The position numbers and the translations under genes are program-made. A DNA stretch of 64,000 nucleotides, taken from NCBI GenBank assembly GCA_032719365.1, contig CM064874.1, forward strand, positions 33,404,716-33,468,715, read 5' to 3'. The notes below the pieces were generated by a model, which worked only from the letters and a program-made list of their open reading frames with translations, searched no databases and was not told where the DNA came from. This document shows, piece by piece, positions 22,701 through 34,320 of the stretch. The stretch is from Prinsepia uniflora. Taxonomy: Eukaryota > Streptophyta > Magnoliopsida > Rosales > Rosaceae. The stretch's first letter is position 1. Each line of letters opens with the position of its first letter.

Positions 22701-23945
22701 CCACAACTCGTACCTCAGGTTTGGGGTCTCCTACCCGGTGGTCAACTCTCTCGCCAAAACCAACTGTTCTGACCACCCTGTCGGGATAAATCAACAAAGT
22801 CCTAAAGGCACTCCTAGATTGTGGGTTCTCTTCAATAACCTCATATCGATCAGTTGTAGTCACTCATTTCTTAGTTCCTTCCGTCATCCTTCAACGAAAC
22901 TCATCATAACACTCGCTACACTCGGCATCACCAAGTACTGCTCTACTTCGGAACACACTACAAGTTAATGTAGGTTACAAATCCAGGTATTTCAACCACA
23001 AGTTTCCCAACTCAACTACTAGCCATAGGGCTCCTCATCTTATACAGATCACAACCACGCTTTCGCTACTCTACTCTGATCAACCCACGACATCCTGACC
23101 GTTCATTCTGATTCATGACCTACCCATGGTCATCCTTACCTTGCTTGGTGTACGAACCCTCATCCAGAGTCATCCATAAGGCAACCACTACCTCGGCTGC
23201 ACCTAGCAGCACCGTCTCCGATCCGGCCGTAAGTCGGCCCAAACCACAAGGATTACGGTACCACAAACCCCAACTCACGGTTTCCCTCAGGTACTTCTCA
23301 CTACAACCCAGGAATCCCACGGGGTGCCTCAAATCATCCCTGTCGTCCGGGTTATCGAAACCCTCAACTGTCCTTGGTTCACTACAGCCTTACCACTCGG
23401 GTCATCACACCCGACTAAAACCATCACTAGGGGGGAAAAATCCCTCGAGTCTCACAGTAGTTCCTAGACCCTGCCATCAAGGCATCTGGCTACTCGTAGC
23501 CGTACAATTCCAAACTCAACCCAACTGACCAAAGGTCACCAATCCATTCGATCAACCTCCAAACGCCATCCGGCCCAACCGGCCACCATCAATCGGCCTC
23601 CTTGGCCTACGTATCTCACTAACTCAACGAGCTACTCTCAGGCCCCTCAGTCCGACCAACCTACTCATCCGTAGCTCACCGGCTACCTCCAGGTTACTTC
23701 TGTTAGCGTATCTCCGACCCTATGGTCCATCCATCAAGTAACACCAATACCAGTGCCAACGAACTAACCATTCCGGCCCTAAGCCGACATACATCTTACC
23801 TCGCACCGCGTATCGAGCGACTAGCACCCTCAAACGCTGTTATCTAACCACCTCGGACGGACTATCACTATCGTATCCAGGTTGCTGAGGGGCTGTTCCG
23901 CATCGAGACACCACCTCGGTTTGCGGTTTTAACGGATTCGTGTCC
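19787..23945 (-). mobile_element. LTR element inserted in R1: 3' LTR (19787-22664) plus ~1.3 kb of interior
   Basis: The LTR starts TGTCAGGACCCACCCC and ends GACGGGTCATTACA (2878 bp, minus orientation). From 22665 ATCTACCCTCCTTAACAG gives, on the minus strand, the same purine tract and AATTTCGTCCCC-type text that follows the G1/G2 LTRs. The 22780-22870 stretch (AAAGTCCTAAAGGCA, GTGGGTTCTCT, ATCGATCAGTTGTAGTCACTC) also matches their 3' non-coding interior. No gag or pol is readable, and the second LTR is missing. The right edge near 23945 is placed only on a change in base composition. Confidence 0.65.
20378..20520. repeat. Palindromic-unit array in the 19787 LTR
   Basis: Copies of GAGTCTTTAAACTC and decayed forms such as GAGTCTTAAAACTC recur here, the complement of the sL1 units, between the inverted pair TGTGAGTGGAC (20051-20061) and GTCCACTCACA (20971-20981). 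Confidence 0.75.
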
Positions 23946-25273
23946 ACCTCTACTTCTAACTCAATGATAAAAAACAAGGGTACAGAAGACACCATGTATG
24001 TGTCTGATTCGACAAAGTCTTCGGGAGAAGAATATGTAACGCAACATGCCTCGGGTTAAAAAAATCATTATTAATAATCCCTCTAATTTCTCTCAATAGT
24101 TGAAAAGCCTGATTTATCGCCTCAATAAGGGGTATTGATTACTATAAGGTCCCATATAACTCATGGGTAAAGTTCTAAATCATTCACCGCACATAACATG
24201 GTAATCACTAGGAAAGGGATTGGTTGGAGCGATAACGCCGAGCGAAAACCCTTACAATACCTCATACTATATGGTGACTTCCTTCGTGGAAGTGTCTAAA
24301 TCTTCGTTCAACAGGTTTCAAGAATTTACAGGATTCTACTTCCCCAAATCAAGTGGCATCAAAAACAAAAGAAATACAAATATGGGAAGGTCCAGAAGAG
24401 AGCTCATACATTCATTGTAAGAGGATTGGGGTGATGAAATAATACTCAACGACTCAAGGTCAATGCGTAGCCAAAATGCTCCCGAGTAATGTTTCGCAGT
24501 TTAAACAGGGAGTAAAGATTTTCCTCTAACGAACTATTACATAAGTGATCTTAGCTGGTCCAAATGAATTGCGCGGTTAGTGATGAAGATTCTTCTAACT
24601 TCCTCACAAATTTATGACCCATACAACCTCACCCTTGGTTAATGTCCTATTATATTCCTTCCACTAGAAGTTTGTGTTATTCCCTAGTGCAAGTTACCTT
24701 AATAGTAGGACCACCATGTCTACTCGTTCGTTCAACTGATCTTAAAAGGTTTCCAAGATGTAGTCAAAGAGGTTCTCATGATAAAGGCTAGTTTGACAGC
24801 TCCAAAGGTAAACTTGGACAAGACTAACGCTAGTCATAAGCCATCTCCAACGAGGAGGGTACGAGTCAGGGCAGGTCCCTACACTACGAGATGAAAGTTG
24901 TCGTTCAATCCTCAATTCAAGATCGTCCTATCAATGGATATATTTGGAGTTAAGGAAGATTTATCACTGGTGATAGTGGGTGATGAACATTTTGCTTGTA
25001 TTCCGAATTAAAGGGAGATTGAGTACGTTACCGTGACCTATTCGACTTGGAGTGTACACAATGGATAGAATTTGGATCAAATCAAATAGGTCAAACATGT
25101 TCAAGAATATCCTTAAAAATCAACTCATTTCAAGGTACCCGTCCATATTAAGATGGAGTATCAAATTATAATGCAAGGTTGGGGGGAAGAAAGTCCCATT
25201 ATACAACCACCCTCAATTCTCAATGAAATTCCGCTCTTACCATCAAGTGTTCAATTGTGTCACAAGTGAAAGG
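23946..25273. mobile_element. R1 interior, non-coding
   Basis: No open frame beyond 66 residues, no recognisable gag, protease, RT or integrase text on either strand. Assigned to R1 because it lies between the R1 LTRs and outside the identified nested insertions. Confidence 0.4.
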
Positions 25274-26602
25274 TGTAAGACTCGTGTCTTGAGAAGAACG
25301 CCACATTATTCAGGGAGGGAAAGGTGAAGTACCTTATATGTGTTGGCACATATCTATCTAACATGAGACCTTTTGGGAGCTCACTAGCTTTGGATTCCTT
25401 AGGAACTCCAAAGTTAAGCGAGTTTCGGCTGGTTCAATCCCAAGATGTACTGGGAAGTTGAACGTGAGTTCCCAGAAACAAAATCGTGAAGGCTAGGCCC
25501 AAAGCAGACAATATCCTGTTAGATAGGTCAGGTTGTGACAAAATGGTATCAGAGATGGACCCCGAACGGAAGTGTGTCAGCGAGGACGCTGGTACCCAAA
25601 GGGGGGTGGATTGTAAGACCCGTGCCTTGAGAAGAACGGTGAACAATTCGGTATCGCTTGGGGAGGGAAAGGTGAAGTGCCTTATATGTGTGGGCACATA
25701 TCTATCTAACATGAGGCCTTTTGGGAGCTCACTGGCTTTGGATTCCTTAGGAACTCCAAAGTTAAGCGAGTTTGGGCTGGTGCAATCCCAAGATTGGTGA
25801 CCTACTAGGAAGTTGCACATGAGTTCCCAAAACAAAATTGTGAGGGCTGGGCTCAAAGCGGATAATATCGTGCTAGGTGGGTCGAGTCGTGACAGAATGG
25901 TATCAGAGATGGACCCCGACTGGAAGTGTGTCAGCTAGAACCCCGAGCCCCAGGGGGGTGGATTGTAAGACCCATGTCTTGAGAAGAACGATGAACAATC
26001 TCACATCGCTAGGGGAAAGAAAGGTGAAGGGCTTATATGTCTGGGCACGTATCTATCTAGCATGAGGCCTATTGGGAGTGCACTGGCTTTGGATTCCTTG
26101 GGAACTCCGAAGTTAAGCGAGTTTGGACTGGTGCAATCCCACGATGTTTAACTTACTAGGAGGTTGCACGTGAGTTCCCAAAAAACAAAACCATGAAGGC
26201 TATACCCAAAGCGGAAAATATTGTGCTAGATTGGTCTGGTCGTGACATAATAGTATTAGAGATGGGCCCCAGCTAGAAGTGTGTCAGTGAGCACGCTGGG
26301 CCTCAAGGGGGGATGGATTGTAAAACCCATGTCTTGAGAAGAATGGTGAACAATCCCACATCGCTCGGGGGGGAAAGGTGAAGTGCTTTATATGTGTGGG
26401 CACGTATCTATCTAGCATGAGGCCTTTGTGGGAGCTCACTGGCTTTGGATTCCTTGGGAACTCCAAAGTTAAGCCAGTTTGGGCTGGTACAATCCCAGGA
26501 TAGATGACCTAATAGGAAGTTGTACGTGAGTTCCCAAAAACAATATTGTGAGGGCAGGGCCCAAAGCGGTTAATATCGTGCTAGATGGATCTGGTCGTGA
26601 CG
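25274..26602 (+). mobile_element. Cassandra TRIM tandem array (four LTRs, three short interiors)
   Basis: LTRs are at 25274-25540, 25612-25894, 25964-26247 and 26319-26602. Each starts TGTAAGAC or TGTAAAAC; the first three end TGACA and the last TGACG. The interiors are about 70 bp. Each begins with a Met primer site (TGGTATCAGAG; decayed in the third) and ends with a purine tract (AGGGGGGTGGAT). Each LTR holds a 5S-rRNA-like segment, e.g. GAACTCCAAAGTTAAGCGAG followed by TTTGGGCTGG. Flanks AAAGG (25269-25273) and TAAGG (26603-26607) look like a 4-of-5 target duplication for the whole array, which implies a single insertion later expanded, or a tandem integrated intact. This is the known architecture of Cassandra. 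Confidence 0.9.
25745..25817 (+). repeat. 5S-rRNA-like segment inside a Cassandra LTR (representative)
   Basis: It contains AACTCCAAAGTTAAGCGAG, then TTGGGCTGGTGCAATCCC, then GGTGACCTACTAGGAAGT, in the order of the 3' two thirds of plant 5S rRNA (the region carrying the internal pol III control boxes). It is part of an LTR, not a 5S gene. Equivalent segments lie at about 25400-25460, 26100-26165, 26455-26525, 30805-30870, 34005-34070 and 37306-37375. Confidence 0.85.
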
Positions 26603-26607
26603 TAAGG

Positions 26608-28697
26608 TCCAAACATTGGCGTAACGAACGGTTCGATAGGGTAAAAGGTATACCACTCGGAAGTGACCTAAGGTCTGAGGACAAAAACTAAACTTAGCAG
26701 GATAAGACGTTGTGATCCAATCTAGTTAGGGGTTGCGTCAATTCTGAACTTGGGATCCGTGATCCAAAACACTGAAATGATAAAGTCTTTGGATGATCAC
26801 AAAGAGAAGAAAGATAGTATCTAAGAAGTGAAGAATTGTCACAATCACAGTAATCGTCGTTAAGCATGGGTAACTAATCCCACGACTTCCCGACATACAG
26901 ACCGAATTAGGAAGGGTGTGACGAGAAGTAAATGATTTTTGAATAAGGCCGAAGAGTCCAACGAACACAAATGTGGCTAGCCTATCCTAGATTATCGGTG
27001 TTAGATTCTATCTGCATTGGCATTTCAATCCAAATATCTCCTAAACCATAATCTGAATTAATGATCGCAACAGGCAGTAATGCTGCTAGAGCACTTATTC
27101 ACCACACTCGCCCTCCAAATCAATGACGTTATTTGGGCCACAGGACTAACTTAAGAATTTACCTGGTAGTTTAACACCCAAATAGAATGAGAGGTGAAGT
27201 CCATAAAAACAAGGCATCCAAAACTGGTATTAAACAATTCACAACTGAAATGCCCAAAATACGAAAAACTTTCGAGAAGTTGTGTTGTCTCAGACGAGAA
27301 GGATTTATCCCGAAATCAGTGGTTAAAACTCAAGGATTTCAAAACTCATAAAAAAAATGTTCAACTAAAAAGGGAGTAGAAAACCCAATTTTGTATAAAT
27401 TACAAGATCCAGTGAATTAAAAGAAATGAAGAAGAGTCGTAAGTAAAAATCCATTATGTGAAACGCGACACAACACCAAAACGTGAAAGTATGTAATGTA
27501 ACTTAAAAACGTTTATAACAACTGCCAAGAGATGAAATTCATCAAACTAAACCATCATCAAAGATCAAAAGCAGTTAATGGAAACGACTCCAAAATACAA
27601 ACTTTCGTAAAAGCAACGAGTAGGGGGACGTGATCCCCGGTTGTAAAAATTCATGATTTAGTGAGATAGAATTTCAAGTCATAAAAGAAACTTAGCAACA
27701 AGTCCAGTGAATCCATATGGCGTCAAAATGTATCACAACACAATATACGGTACAATCTCAATACTGAGATTTCATTGAGAACTCAATTGATTTGAAAATA
27801 AAACATCGCAGAAATAAATTTACACGAAAAAGTAAACGTCTCTAATAATCCAGTTGCAAAAACAAAGAAAGTTAAAGCATTTTTTTTGGAAAAACATCTG
27901 TTAGCCTCATTTTAAAACATCTGAGGGAACAATGAATCAGTTTAAGAGAACATTTCACAAAGAAAAGTTGGAATAAGTAAGGAACTTATGGAACCACAAA
28001 ATTAGAAAGTTTCTAGGGTTCAAACTACAAGAGTTTGGGTCACATAACTAAAAAAATAGTGATCGAATTCCCAAACTATTAGTAGATTCTCGACAAGAAA
28101 CCCATGATGGGTTACACGCTCTCCATCTGAGATAAAAGTCTCTCGGACGCAAAAATCGAGAAAGATTTCATTTCAAGGCCATTAAGGCTTCACCAGTTCA
28201 TGAAGACGTCACTTGCAAAAAAACCTTCACAAAAACTCCTAAAAGAGGTTCCCATGTCCTAAAAGGACTAACCTCATTAGTCGGTCATAACGTCGTAGTT
28301 CCTGGAAGTTTTGGTCAAAAAACTTGGCTCAAGCACGCAAAACGATGCAAGTGATTTTCCACCAGGTAACCTGTCACTCGAGTTCGTCCAACAACTACGA
28401 ATTCAACACGATCATCGTTAAATAACTTGTTCACACCACCCATTACGAGCCCTAACCTCTAAAGCACCACTCAAACGTGAAATTCGATGGAAAACTATCA
28501 TGTTAATCGTGTATCTATGGGCAAAAACAATTAAGTCAAACCCCGGTTTAACTTCTGGGAATGAACAATCAACCAGTAAACCAAAAGAAATTAGAATTTT
28601 AACAGGCGTAGTAATTACTCGAGGAGTGGCTTAAACACTGGATATCGGGTCATATAATCATCAAGCGTCCGAAAATGAATGGGTGTCCTAAAACTAG
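26608..28697. mobile_element. R1 interior, 5' side, non-coding
   Basis: AT-rich with no frame longer than 77 residues and no conserved retroelement protein text. On the minus strand this is where gag should follow the primer site. Its absence is the main reason for calling R1 non-autonomous. Confidence 0.5.
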
Positions 28698-28709
28698 GCC
28701 CTGATACCA
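28698..28709 (-). other. R1 primer-binding site (initiator tRNA-Met)
   Basis: The minus strand reads TGGTATCAGGGC three bases after the LTR end TGTGTCA. It matches the Met-type primer site TGGTATCAGAGC at 11 of 12 positions. Confidence 0.85.
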
Positions 28710-31006
28710 AATTGACACACCCCGACCCGGAAACTCCATTTATCGTACGAAGGTTAAGGCGTGATGGCCGACATCTGGACAATGATGAAGCCATTTTGAG
28801 TTAAAGTGACGAGTTTGAAGATTCGGGTGAAACTTGACCGGTGAAAATCAATCAAATTTCACCCGACAGTGGAAGCATAGAGCTTGGACGATTTAACTTG
28901 ATGATCATACACAGAAACTTTACCTACTAATACCCGATTGTTCTGTCAGCTTCACTCCATGCCCGAGAGTGTGTCAGAGTAGTATCCGAGCTCCACGAAG
29001 TACGTGCGCGCCACAGAAACCTGAGGAGTTTAAAAACACAAAGGTGAGTAGACCCAATCATTATTTCCGTGTAAAAACACATTCAATAAATAACATTTAA
29101 CCCCTCATTTTGAATAAAACCAAAACAATTATATCATACTTCCACGTAATATGAGATATAGCAATAACAATCATTAAATAATAATTTAACTAATATGCAC
29201 AGATGAGCCATGCAGAAATCATAAATATTTCACAATATCAACCCACATCTAATTGCTCTTGAGTCACCTCGAGTCTCATACTCGGAACATAAACTAGGTA
29301 TCCTGCTAGCGTACCATGACCACGTGAAGGACTAGGTGCAATGCACCGTCACCACGAGTCTTTTAGTATCCTGCTAGCGTACCATGACTCACTAACATAC
29401 GACTATGCAACGCATAATATCATATCTCAGTATATCAAGATAATCGCATATGCATAGCAACCATCCATAACAATCATATATCACCATTATCACATAATAA
29501 ATCATGCATGCTCAATAGTATCAAATGTACAATCATCATAAAACGTGCGAGTAATAAATAATATAAAATTAGTTTAAGGGAAGGTGGTCCACTCACACTA
29601 GTTGGGGAGTCGAATCACCTGACAAGTCCAACTAGTCGTGTGTTCCCAACCGGTCCTGCCCTACAAGACCATTTACTAAGGTCAAAGCTAACTTCACAGT
29701 TCAATCTATTCATCTAAACCCCTTAAGGGTGGACCAACATTGCCTTAAATAACTTAATAAGGACCCTTGTATGTTTAGGCATGTCCTAAGCCCCTTAAAC
29801 TAGTACCTACATGCTCCCGGGAGTGGAAAAACAACGCATATACACTGCCAAGAGTCGAAAAACAGCTCCACGAGGTGTTTAGGGGCTAGTAAACCACATA
29901 AAATGGTCTTAAATGATTTGTAAGTGTGCCCACGCGTTGTCATGGGCTGAGAAAGGCCTCCACGCACCGATGAAAGGTCAGAAAAATGGCTCAAGTTTCG
30001 CCATGCTCCAGTTGAGGCCCTTACGCACCGGCCACATGCGTCCACGCGCCCCCTCGCTCTGGTTGGGACCCTCACGCGCCGCCTATGCGCAAGATGCAAC
30101 AGTAACCCACACGCCACATGTGTGGGAATATTTCTTGAATGTTCCATGGAATATTCCATTAACGGTTAGTTAGCTTGACCGTTATTTTTAACGTGGACCT
30201 GTCGTTGACTAAAGGTTGACTAACAACGACCACTGTCCTCGGAGCTTCACCGGAGACAATGATCGGATCGCCGCTAGCGCTGCCGTCCACGGTGGCCAGA
30301 TTCTGGAATTTTTCTCAAAAGTTTTCCACAACCCGGTCATGCCTTATTTCCTCCATTTTTACTCGAATCTAACATGCAATATATCGATTTGACCCTACTT
30401 AACACAAAGAGTTCGAATACCCAATCCGAAGTTGAAGAATTTACCTACTTGAATTAGAAAGGCGTTAGGAAGGTCTCGGCTTCTCTGTTTTCCCAATTTT
30501 CTAATGAAACCTTGCCGTCGTGGTCCTTTGCTTAAACCACACACGCTAAAACAATAATCAGTAGTCCTCATCATAAAGAGTTGAATGGTGTATATCATAG
30601 GTTTAGAAATTACTTTTAATGTCCTCAAACATAGGTCGGTTCATGTGTAAGACCACAGGTCGGGTCACATGTAAGACCCGTGTCTTGGGAAGAACAGTGA
30701 ACAATCCCACCTCGCTTGGGGAGGGAAAAGTGAAGAGCCTTATATGTGTGGGCACGTATCTATCTAGGATTAGGCTTTTTGGGAGCTCACTGGCTTTGGA
30801 TTCCTTGGGAAATCCAAAGTTAAGCGAGTTTGGGCTAGTGAAATCCTAAGATGGGTGACCTACTAGGAAGTTTCACATGAGTTCCCAGAAACAAAACCGT
30901 GAGGGCTAGGCCCAAAGTGGACAATATCGTACTAGATGGGTCGGGTCTTGACAAAATGGTATCAGAGATAAACCCTAATTGAAAGTGTACCAGCGAGGAC
31001 ACTGGG

Positions 31007-33844
31007 TGACAGGACCCGCCCCGATCCCACAGGGACCACAAGGGGACGTGCCCTGCTCCCGTCTGACACCCAATAATTCATACCAATTTTAACCTCAAAA
31101 CATTTAAATGCATAAATAACCAAATTAAAGTCATACATCAAATCCGAATTAAACGAATGTCAGACAAGGGAATGAAATCCAAAATTACAAATTTGCGAGC
31201 ACGACTCTAAAGTAACCCTGCGGGTACACCGCCCAACGGGGGATCAGGTACGTAGAAGTAGATCTATGCCTCAGCCTCTGGTTCCTCCTCTACCTCAGTT
31301 TCCCGACCTGGAGGGGTTATCAAAACATTAAGGGTGAGTGGACCGAAACTCAAGTTTATGAAATCGTTTGATAAGTAAAACATATAATTTACCCCTCCGT
31401 TTTCCAAACATGCGTGCATCATAATTCAAAATCATAAACCATATAATATGAACCATAAGGCATATAATAAAACCATAAGTATAATTTTAGTTGCTGCACT
31501 ATACACTCCAATCCCGACATCCCTGATGTCTGACGTCCCTGACGTCCAATAAGGTCACAATCATAAGGCTACGCGTGCCACTCGGGTCTCAATTTTCCGA
31601 GTTAAATCCCCGAACCCCGTTCGGGTACAACATCACCTGATGCAGCATCACCTGATGCTTAGCGTCATAGACTCTGGACGTACTAGACGCCCGTGACCTC
31701 TCCGGGGTACCTCGCCGGAGGAGACAATATAATATGGAAGGATCTATACAGTGCAGTAACAAATGCATTTTGTTGATATCCACATGCAAGGCATATATAT
31801 ACATAGATAAAATCCGAACCAATCACTAAGTTTCATCAGACGGGTCTCAAGCCCAAATACCGTGAAACATGCCATAACCATATTTTCCATATCCTCGAAA
31901 CCATTATTGTTTTTAGCATGTGAATAAGTATAAATAACCAGAAAACATTTATGCACGCAAGGGTTTAAGAAAATGGTCCACTCACAGTACAATCCTGCTA
32001 GAAACCAAACGTATACCCTCGTCCTGGTACAAATTTACAATCCCTGTCAAGTCCAAGTATTCGTAAAGGTCAATTTAAACCCCCAACATTCATCCATGAA
32101 AACCTAGGTCGAAACCGGCCCGGGAAAGCCGCCCGAACGCGCTTCCCAAGGCATTAAACCTTAATTTGACCAACTTAATGATCTCCGATCGACCCGAAAC
32201 CACCGCCATTGGATCCGGATCGTCGAAACCTAAAGAATGGTGGTGGTCCCACCAAAAACACTGTTCACACACGCGCCCCCACGCGCCGGTCAACGCAGGA
32301 ACAGTTCCTGTTGACGTCATCACTGACGTCACTGCTGACGTCATCACTGACGTCACTGCTGACGTCAGCATGACGTCATGCTGATGTCATCTGACAGCTG
32401 TCAGGTCTGACGTGTCAGACTCTTACAGGTGCCACGTGTCAACATCCGATTGGTCCACCTCACTGATCTGTCAGACCACGTGTCAGATCTGACATGTGCC
32501 ACGTGTCAGCACGGCACTGGTCCACGTCACTGACATGTCAGTGACACGTGGCAGTCCCTGACTGGTCCACGTCACTGACATGTCAGTGCTGACTGTGCAC
32601 TGACATGTGACACGTGTCGGATCACGGTTGGTCCACGTCATCTGACAGACTGACAGGGTGCCACATCATCACCGCTGTCCTCAGACGGGTTGACCCGAAT
32701 ACCTGCAACTCGGGACGATCAGACCTGCGATCATGACCCGGTTGCCATTTCTTCATTTCTGGATCATTTTCGTTCCTTTCAATTCCTAACTACTCGTATG
32801 AGTCCCTAGATTGGTTCAGTGTAAAAAGAATGGAGAAAAACCGATAGGATCGAGGGCTTACCTCGAAGAACAGAACCGGTTTCCATCGCCGTTTAGTCAC
32901 CGCCCTGAGCTCCTCCGGCCACGAGTTCAATCGCAGAAGGTTCCTGGCAGTCCCTAGAGTCTATTAGGATTCATAACGGACAAAATTAAACGTGGGAAAA
33001 CAAGTTACCAAAATCTGGGTTTAAAACCATTTCGGGTTCCCCTGGTTCCTACCTCGCCGCCGTCCTCTGCCGTGGTCACTGCCGTCTGTCACCACACACG
33101 TCCAGTCCAGGGGCACACAGAGCAAGGGTCAAGTGCAATCGTGGTGTGATGGTATGGAATGGGCAGTACGTGGGTGTCGGGTAAGGAAATATATAGAAAT
33201 GGAGGGAAAGCTGCTCAAAGAAATGAACGGCCCAGATTGAATCTCAGAATGAGATCAGGGGCTGAGATCAGATCTGGGGTTTTCAATCCAAAGGCTGGAA
33301 TTTAAAGCTGATTCAAATGTTTATTAATCCAATAGTGGATCTGATCCAATCTAGCCAATGGGTGAGTGACACTTGTCACTCACCAAGTGTCCTCCAATCA
33401 GATTTCCTGAATTTAATATTCGACACGAAAACCGAGACACGAACTTCCCGAATTCACGTTTCTGACCATAACTTCCTCGTACGAAGTCCGATTTCGGCGT
33501 GCCGCCTGTCTACGGACTCAGGACGTCGAGGCCTACCCAACGGTCCTTAAGTCAACTGAAAATTAGTTGTCCAAAGAGAAGTCAACATTTTCCCTCGAGA
33601 GTCCAAATTACGGTAATGCCCCTGAACTTCCGATAGTCATAACTTTTACCCTGATCGTCCGAATTGGACGTGCCACCTGTCTATGAACTTGTGACGTCCC
33701 GAACTACGTCACGGTCATAGGTCAAAGTTCATTTAGTTCACCAATCAAAAAGTCATCAATTGACCATACCATTCACAAGGGTAAAATCGTCAAATCACAC
33801 ATTAAGTTACAATATGGGAAACCTCGAATTTCCGGGGTGTTACA
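31007..33844 (-). mobile_element. Solo LTR sL4 (2838 bp) in the Cassandra interior, TSD CTGGG
   Basis: It starts TGACAGGACCCGCCCC and ends CCGGGGTGTTACA. CTGGG flanks it at 31002-31006 and 33845-33849. On the minus strand the U3 end bears the GGCACG modules (about 33470-33720). The U3 core carries a dense bZIP-motif array (32312-32616). GTGAGTGGAC (31334-31343) and GTCCACTCAC (31976-31985) form the family's inverted pair. No coding potential. Confidence 0.92.
32312..32616. promoter_or_regulatory. Phased TGACGTCA array and G-box cluster in sL4 U3
   Basis: TGACGTCA occurs six times, starting at 32312, 32324, 32336, 32348, 32360 and 32371. Spacing is 12, 12, 12, 12 and 11 bp, then a decayed TGATGTCA at 32382. 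CACGTG follows at 32433, 32477, 32500, 32545 and 32611. TGACGTCA is the C-box/CRE core and CACGTG the G-box core bound by plant bZIP factors. Binding is an inference; the phasing is visible directly. Confidence 0.65.
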
Positions 33845-34320
33845 CTGGGACCCCAAGGGGGGGATTTTAAGACCCGTGTCTTGGGAAGAACGGTGAACAA
33901 TACCACATCGCTCGGGGAGGGAAAGGTTAAGTGCCTTAAATGGGTGGGTACGTATCTATCTAGCATTAGGAATTTTGGGAGATCACTGGCTTTTTATTCT
34001 TTGGGAACTTCAAAGTTAAGCGTGTTTGGGCCGGTGCAATCTCAGGATGGGTGACCTACTGGAAAGTTGCACCTAAGTTCCCAAAAACAAAATCATGAGG
34101 GCTGAGCCCAAAGCGGACAATATCATGCTAGATGGGTCGAGTCGGGACAAAATGGTATCAGAGCTAGACCCAGATTGGAAGTGTGCCAGCGAGGACGCTG
34201 GGCCTCAAGGGGTGGATTGTAAAATGCGTGCCTTGAGAAGAACGGTGAACAATCCACATCGCTCAGGGAAGGAAAAGTGAAGTGTCTTATATGTGTGGGC
34301 ATGTATCTATCTAGCATGAG

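Noticed and set aside
23115..23528. 137-residue plus-strand open frame
   Set aside because: It lies in the interior of the 19787 element, has no recognisable motif and biased composition (Pro/Ser/Thr/Arg). Probably chance.
25745..25817. 5S rRNA genes
   Set aside because: The 5S-like segments cover only part of a 5S gene and lie at a fixed position inside each Cassandra LTR, between TGTAAGAC and TGACA ends. They are element sequence, not a 5S array.
32090..32384. Open frames across the TGACGTCA array, on both strands
   Set aside because: The repeated Thr-Ser-Val/Asp-Val-Thr pattern is simply the 12-bp DNA repeat read as codons.
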